From Rhyacichthys aspro (taxonomy: Eukaryota; Chordata; Actinopteri; Gobiiformes; Rhyacichthyidae): a stretch of 64,000 nt of DNA. Position 1 is the first letter of the stretch. Each line of letters opens with the position of its first letter. The stretch lies in assembly GCA_036850595.1 (NCBI GenBank), contig CM072154.1, positions 18,049,330 to 18,113,329 of the forward strand, given 5' to 3'. Below the pieces are notes generated by a model that saw nothing but the letters and a program-made list of their open reading frames with translations, did not search any database and was not told where the DNA came from. Positions 62,901 to 64,000 of this stretch are shown here, one piece after another. A program made the translations under genes and the position numbers.

Positions 62901-63789
62901 AATTTGTAGAACTCAGGATCTTTGCTTTTTAACCTGGATAGCTGTTCTTTGTGCTCTGAGGCCTTGCCTTTTTTCGGGTCATCTCTTGAAAAATATGAGA
63001 GTAAAAAGAGTTGATTTATCACATATTTAAGTCATACTCATTCCTTTCAAATAATCTATGTATTATTACCAAATGTGTTGTTTGGTGCCTCTTGACTGTA
63101 TCATTTCCTTTCAACATTTTCATTAACACTCAAGTATTTACAAACACTGTGTATGGAGAATAAGTATTCATACGGGAGTATCTGAGCTCATATGAGTACA
63201 ATAGGCTTGGTATCTAGACAAGCCCGTATGTATGCATGCACTGAGTCTTGTATGTGTATAACATGAAGAGGAACCTATGATGAAACCCACTTTTTGGGAG
63301 GTTCTTTCTTTTTGTTCTTCTTTTTCGGTGTCTCTTTTTCAGAGTCCTCCTCTTCACCAGCTGAGTCAAAAGCTGACAGTAGGAACTCATCCACACTGAG
63401 GTCTTCTAATTTCCTAAACGAGAGACATGGGAGAAACACATGAGTTTAAGAAGCTAACATGTGGGAAGAAACCTGCACTAATACATGTTGTTTCAAGTCA
63501 GCTCATAGAGGTTTATGGTAAAGGAAGATGTGTTCATCTGAGAATGTTTGTGCAGGACACATAATATACATAATAGATAGCACTAGTGGGAAACTGAAGC
63601 TAGGTTTAAGATTTAGCTTCTAGCTAGCCACCATAACACTAACACTAACGAGTATTTGGCGTGTTAAATCAGCTGCCTGCCAAATCTTGTCCTGACAAAT
63701 AATATAAACATCTAAAATGTAACTATATGAACTCTCAAACACATAAAAAAGACAATATACAACACATACCGCTTCTGTTTGCCTGCCAT
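50858..63789 (-). CDS. noc2l: noc2l, NOC2-like nucleolar protein / INHAT repressor (complete, 18 coding exons)
   Basis: Joined on the minus strand: 63789-63770, 63413-63291, 62984-62801, 62705-62462, 61941-61851, 61764-61686, 61426-61316, 61227-61114, 61015-60827, 60731-60592, 60457-60346, 58642-58529, 57900-57799, 56967-56824, 55045-54932, 54823-54688, 51617-51525, 50988-50858. The phases close exactly, giving 746 residues (human NOC2L 749). Layout: short basic start, acidic Lys-rich N-terminus, [24 protein letters not shown] motif region, Noc2 family domain (about residues 280-580) with [31 protein letters not shown] and FQQVDFNKKPGRMS, a basic LPEIKRKK segment and an Asp/Glu-rich tail ending ELSDDD. 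Known family role: the yeast homologue Noc2 partners Noc1 and Noc3 in 60S ribosome assembly; mammalian NOC2L (NIR) also binds histones and p53 and inhibits acetylation. The start ATGG with A at -3 is a strong Kozak match. One intron is of the GC-AG class. Confidence 0.97.
50989..51524 (-). other. noc2l: noc2l intron 17, 536 bp
   Basis: AT-rich, donor GTATTT (weak beyond +4), acceptor CTTTTCAG. Nothing else seen. Confidence 0.85.
51525..51617 (-). CDS. noc2l: noc2l exon 17: acidic segment
   Basis: Encodes GKKSSGGSDDDDDDLEDLSE then MSDDEEMDDDS between phase-1 boundaries. Low complexity; it corresponds to the variable acidic region of human NOC2L. Accepted because phases and splice sites fit and the composition is right. 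Confidence 0.9.
51618..54687 (-). other. noc2l: noc2l intron 16, 3.1 kb
   Basis: The longest noc2l intron. It has a poly-A run at 54059-54075 and no recognised gene or RNA. Frames at 51884-53727 on either strand show no domain. Confidence 0.85.
54688..54823 (-). CDS. noc2l: noc2l exon 16
   Basis: Acceptor GTGTTGTAG, then MEDLDLPEIKRKKIQEKKEE, DKKEFKDLFQSDSDSDGDDA and GFKIK. Human [20 protein letters not shown] and [20 protein letters not shown]. The basic KRKK stretch is a likely nucleolar localisation signal (inference). Phase 0 to phase 1, donor AAAG|GTGAGT. Confidence 0.95.
54824..54931 (-). other. noc2l: noc2l intron 15, GC-AG class
   Basis: The exon ends GAAAGG and the intron starts GCAAGT (54931 downward), the standard GC-AG donor. 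Joining there gives GKER|MEDLDLPEI, colinear with human [13 protein letters not shown]. The nearest GT (54927-54926) would shift the frame. The intron is only 108 bp. Confidence 0.9.
54932..55045 (-). CDS. noc2l: noc2l exon 15
   Basis: After TTTTGTGTCAG it reads AEWEKQVREEGTPLSRYYSQ then WKKLREKEIQLEISGKER; human [20 protein letters not shown] and RKLRDREIQLEISGKER. It is 114 nt, phase 0 on both sides, ending at a GC donor. Confidence 0.96.
55046..56823 (-). other. noc2l: noc2l intron 14, 1.8 kb
   Basis: Contains a GC-rich patch at 55600-55810. No exon, RNA or clear repeat is recognised. Confidence 0.85.
56824..56967 (-). CDS. noc2l: noc2l exon 14: end of Noc2 domain
   Basis: Acceptor TTGTCCCTGCAG, then [40 protein letters not shown] and GVADATAV. 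Human [20 protein letters not shown] and [20 protein letters not shown]. The donor GTG|GTGAGT could alternatively be one codon earlier; the GTGAGT site is stronger. Confidence 0.96.
56968..57798 (-). other. noc2l: noc2l intron 13, 831 bp
   Basis: AT-rich intron; nothing else supported. Confidence 0.85.
57799..57900 (-). CDS. noc2l: noc2l exon 13
   Basis: After TTTTCTTTCAG it reads DGLIDQLYDLMLEYFHTQAS then SIGFPEIALPTVVQ; human [20 protein letters not shown] and CIGFPELVLPVVLQ. 102 nt, phase 0 on both sides, donor CAG|GTAACT. Confidence 0.95.
57901..58528 (-). other. noc2l: noc2l intron 12, 628 bp
   Basis: AT-rich intron; nothing else supported. Confidence 0.85.
58529..58642 (-). CDS. noc2l: noc2l exon 12: FQQVDFNKKPGRMS core
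   Basis: Encodes IFQQVDFNKKPGRMSKKPIN then FAVILKLSKINLMEKAYK; human [20 protein letters not shown] and FSVILKLSNVNLQEKAYR. This is the most conserved stretch of the Noc2 family. 114 nt, phase 0, donor AAG|GTAAGG. Confidence 0.97.
58643..60345 (-). other. noc2l: noc2l intron 11, 1.7 kb
   Basis: The segment at 58690-58920 (GGTGGTGTATAGTTTTTGGA onward) reads like a fish dispersed repeat, without firm limits. 59380-59650 is more GC-rich. No exon supported. Confidence 0.7.
60346..60457 (-). CDS. noc2l: noc2l exon 11
   Basis: After GTCTGAACAG it reads [20 protein letters not shown] then LSSSTNTFVPVVPFLLE; human [20 protein letters not shown] and LSGSSGAFIPVLPFILE. 112 nt, phase 2 to 0, donor GGAG|GTAAGA. 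Confidence 0.96.
60592..60731 (-). CDS. noc2l: noc2l exon 10
   Basis: Encodes [20 protein letters not shown] then VLSTLYPSDILQPLIYPLCQ and VILGTI, with the next Lys codon split AA|A; human [20 protein letters not shown]. The frame requires the donor ATCAA|GTTAGT at 60591, a site without AG before the GT. Confidence 0.95.
60827..61015 (-). CDS. noc2l: noc2l exon 9: NCKFTSP and [11 protein letters not shown] motifs
   Basis: Encodes QMYIAYVQNCKFTSPNVLPM then INFMQRTLTEMYSLDTQASY and [20 protein letters not shown], ending KKK. Human [20 protein letters not shown] and [20 protein letters not shown]. 189 nt, phase 0. Confidence 0.97.
61114..61227 (-). CDS. noc2l: noc2l exon 8
   Basis: After ATATTTCTAG it reads QLLKQWSTGEETSRVLAFLA then LNKICRHKQETYLNPILK; human VVVWSTGEESLRVLAFLVLS and RVCRHKKDTFLGPVLK. 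114 nt, phase 0, donor AAG|GTGAGC. No Met-initiated frame marks this exon. Confidence 0.95.
61316..61426 (-). CDS. noc2l: noc2l exon 7
   Basis: After CTTTTGCAG it reads LLSCLTEATVISAVLRHANQ then LIPYYLCLPKQCRHLIK; human [20 protein letters not shown] and LVPCFLTFPKQCRMLLK. 111 nt, phase 0, donor AAG|GTACAT. Start of the Noc2 domain. Confidence 0.96.
61686..61764 (-). CDS. noc2l: noc2l exon 6
   Basis: Encodes LVLPSSSPKWQKIQIDIKMY then ISGVVQ; human [20 protein letters not shown] and LGSAIQ. 79 nt, phase 2 to 0, donor CAG|GTTTGT (weak at +3). Confidence 0.93.
61851..61941 (-). CDS. noc2l: noc2l exon 5
   Basis: After GCCTGTAG it reads VFNALILFCIRDIHPTLQKM then LNLKPSQDQKK; human [20 protein letters not shown]. 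91 nt, phase 1 to 2, donor AAA|GTATGT. Confidence 0.95.
61942..62461 (-). other. noc2l: noc2l intron 4, 520 bp
   Basis: AT-rich intron with a T-rich tract at 62281-62308; nothing else supported. Confidence 0.85.
62462..62705 (-). CDS. noc2l: noc2l exon 4
   Basis: Encodes EASSGDEDDDVHDQKGSSKK then SKKADETIKVTDKMIDEWKD, AIKKEPTQRLFREVTQAFKA and AVATTKGEGAGQCRYKVADS. Human matches at VEEVVQAFRAAVATTRGD-type positions and FQVTDSAAF. The internal Met at 62675 is not the start. 244 nt, phase 0 to 1. Confidence 0.95.
62801..62984 (-). CDS. noc2l: noc2l exon 3: [11 protein letters not shown] motif
   Basis: Encodes DDPKKGKASEHKEQLSRLKS then [20 protein letters not shown] and DSDSSEDEDEKKYHKLPSRL; human [20 protein letters not shown] and [20 protein letters not shown]. 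184 nt, phase 2 to 0, donor GGAG|GTCAGT. Confidence 0.97.
63291..63413 (-). CDS. noc2l: noc2l exon 2
   Basis: After CTCGTTTAG it reads KLEDLSVDEFLLSAFDSAGE then EEDSEKETPKKKNKKKEPPK; human [20 protein letters not shown]. The Lys-rich end is a probable nucleolar targeting signal (inference). 123 nt, phase 2 to 2. The Met-initiated frame overlapping it is a different frame. Confidence 0.93.
63414..63769 (-). other. noc2l: noc2l intron 1, 356 bp
   Basis: Donor GTATGT after AAGCG, acceptor CTCTCGTTTAG. Ordinary AT-rich intron. Confidence 0.85.
63770..63789 (-). CDS. noc2l: noc2l first coding exon
   Basis: ATG GCA GGC AAA CAG AAG CG encodes MAGKQKR, the usual short basic start of the family (human MAAAGSRKRR). 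The context AGCATGG is a good Kozak match. Only 20 coding bases, followed by GTATGT. Confidence 0.9.
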
Positions 63790-64000
63790 GCTGGTTTTAC
63801 AACGTGACTTCAAGCCTCACTACCCACAATCCTCTGCTGTGTGGAGGAAACCAATTGATTTTACGGTTTACTGGCACAACACAACTCAGGACATAGTACT
63901 TTCTCCAGTGACATAAATAGAAAACTGCGTTTATGTGTGCCGGCGTCACTCTGTATTCTTTCATAATTTTATCAAATAGTTGAATCCGTAAAGATGATTC
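63790..64000 (-). promoter_or_regulatory. noc2l: noc2l 5' UTR and promoter region
   Basis: An SBS/ZNF143-like element ACTACCCACAATCCTCTGC (63819-63837) lies 30-48 bases upstream of the start codon, with an AACGTGAC (half CRE/E-box-like) at 63801-63808 and a CCAAT/ATTGG box at 63851-63855. There is no TATA box at a sensible distance. This suits a housekeeping ribosome-assembly gene. In human, NOC2L shares this promoter with the divergent KLHL17; no divergent exon is visible before the window ends. Confidence 0.6.

Noticed and set aside
63214..63396. 60-residue minus-strand frame at noc2l exon 2
   Set aside because: Wrong frame. The frame giving KLEDLSVDEFL matches the family and the flanking phases.
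1..64000. CRISPR array, bacterial operon, provirus or rRNA
   Set aside because: No regular repeat-spacer pattern, no polymerase or integrase frames, no ribosomal RNA sequence. Everything fits a vertebrate nuclear locus.

Overview
This is nuclear DNA from a vertebrate, most likely a ray-finned fish. Short, protein-like exons are separated by long AT-rich introns with GT/CA microsatellites, a tRNA-derived SINE of a type common in fish and several DNA-transposon-like repeats. No bacterial or viral gene organisation is visible. I identified genes by recognising protein families and by chaining exons whose reading phases all agree; no database search was possible.

Two genes account for all the coding sequence I can support, and they face each other tail to tail. 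On the plus strand, from the left edge to 48243, lies samd11 (sterile alpha motif domain containing 11). Its first exon is cut by the window edge, and 13 exons give 839 in-window residues. It has an N-terminal SAND-like domain with the KDWK signature, a low-complexity regulatory middle, a Gln/Leu-rich helical segment and a C-terminal Polycomb-type SAM domain. On the minus strand, from 63789 down to 50858, lies a complete noc2l (NOC2-like nucleolar protein) with 18 coding exons and 746 residues, close to the 749 of human NOC2L. The human genome has the same convergent SAMD11-NOC2L pair on 1p36.33, so this is a conserved synteny block.

Layout: 1-273 is the samd11 SAND exon. 1160-1251 finishes the SAND region. 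The next 42 kb hold small exons at 13448, 22079, 29115, 31843, 37363 and 43845, spread over very large introns with CpG-rich, homeodomain-site-rich blocks that look like regulatory DNA (strongest at 40.6-42.2 kb). 44604-48243 is a compact 3' part with the large low-complexity exon and the SAM exons. 48244-50857 holds the two facing 3' UTRs. 50858-63789 is noc2l. 63790-64000 is the noc2l 5' flank, with a ZNF143/SBS-like promoter motif.

The two products work separately. SAMD11 is a nuclear transcriptional regulator linked to Polycomb repression in photoreceptors, and NOC2L is a nucleolar ribosome-assembly factor and histone-acetylation inhibitor. The most notable observations are a GC-AG intron in noc2l that the reading frame requires, a DNA-transposon-like element built around an inverted 21-bp minisatellite, a perfect 17-bp-arm palindrome, two pairs of diverged dispersed repeats, and candidate retinal enhancers inside samd11.
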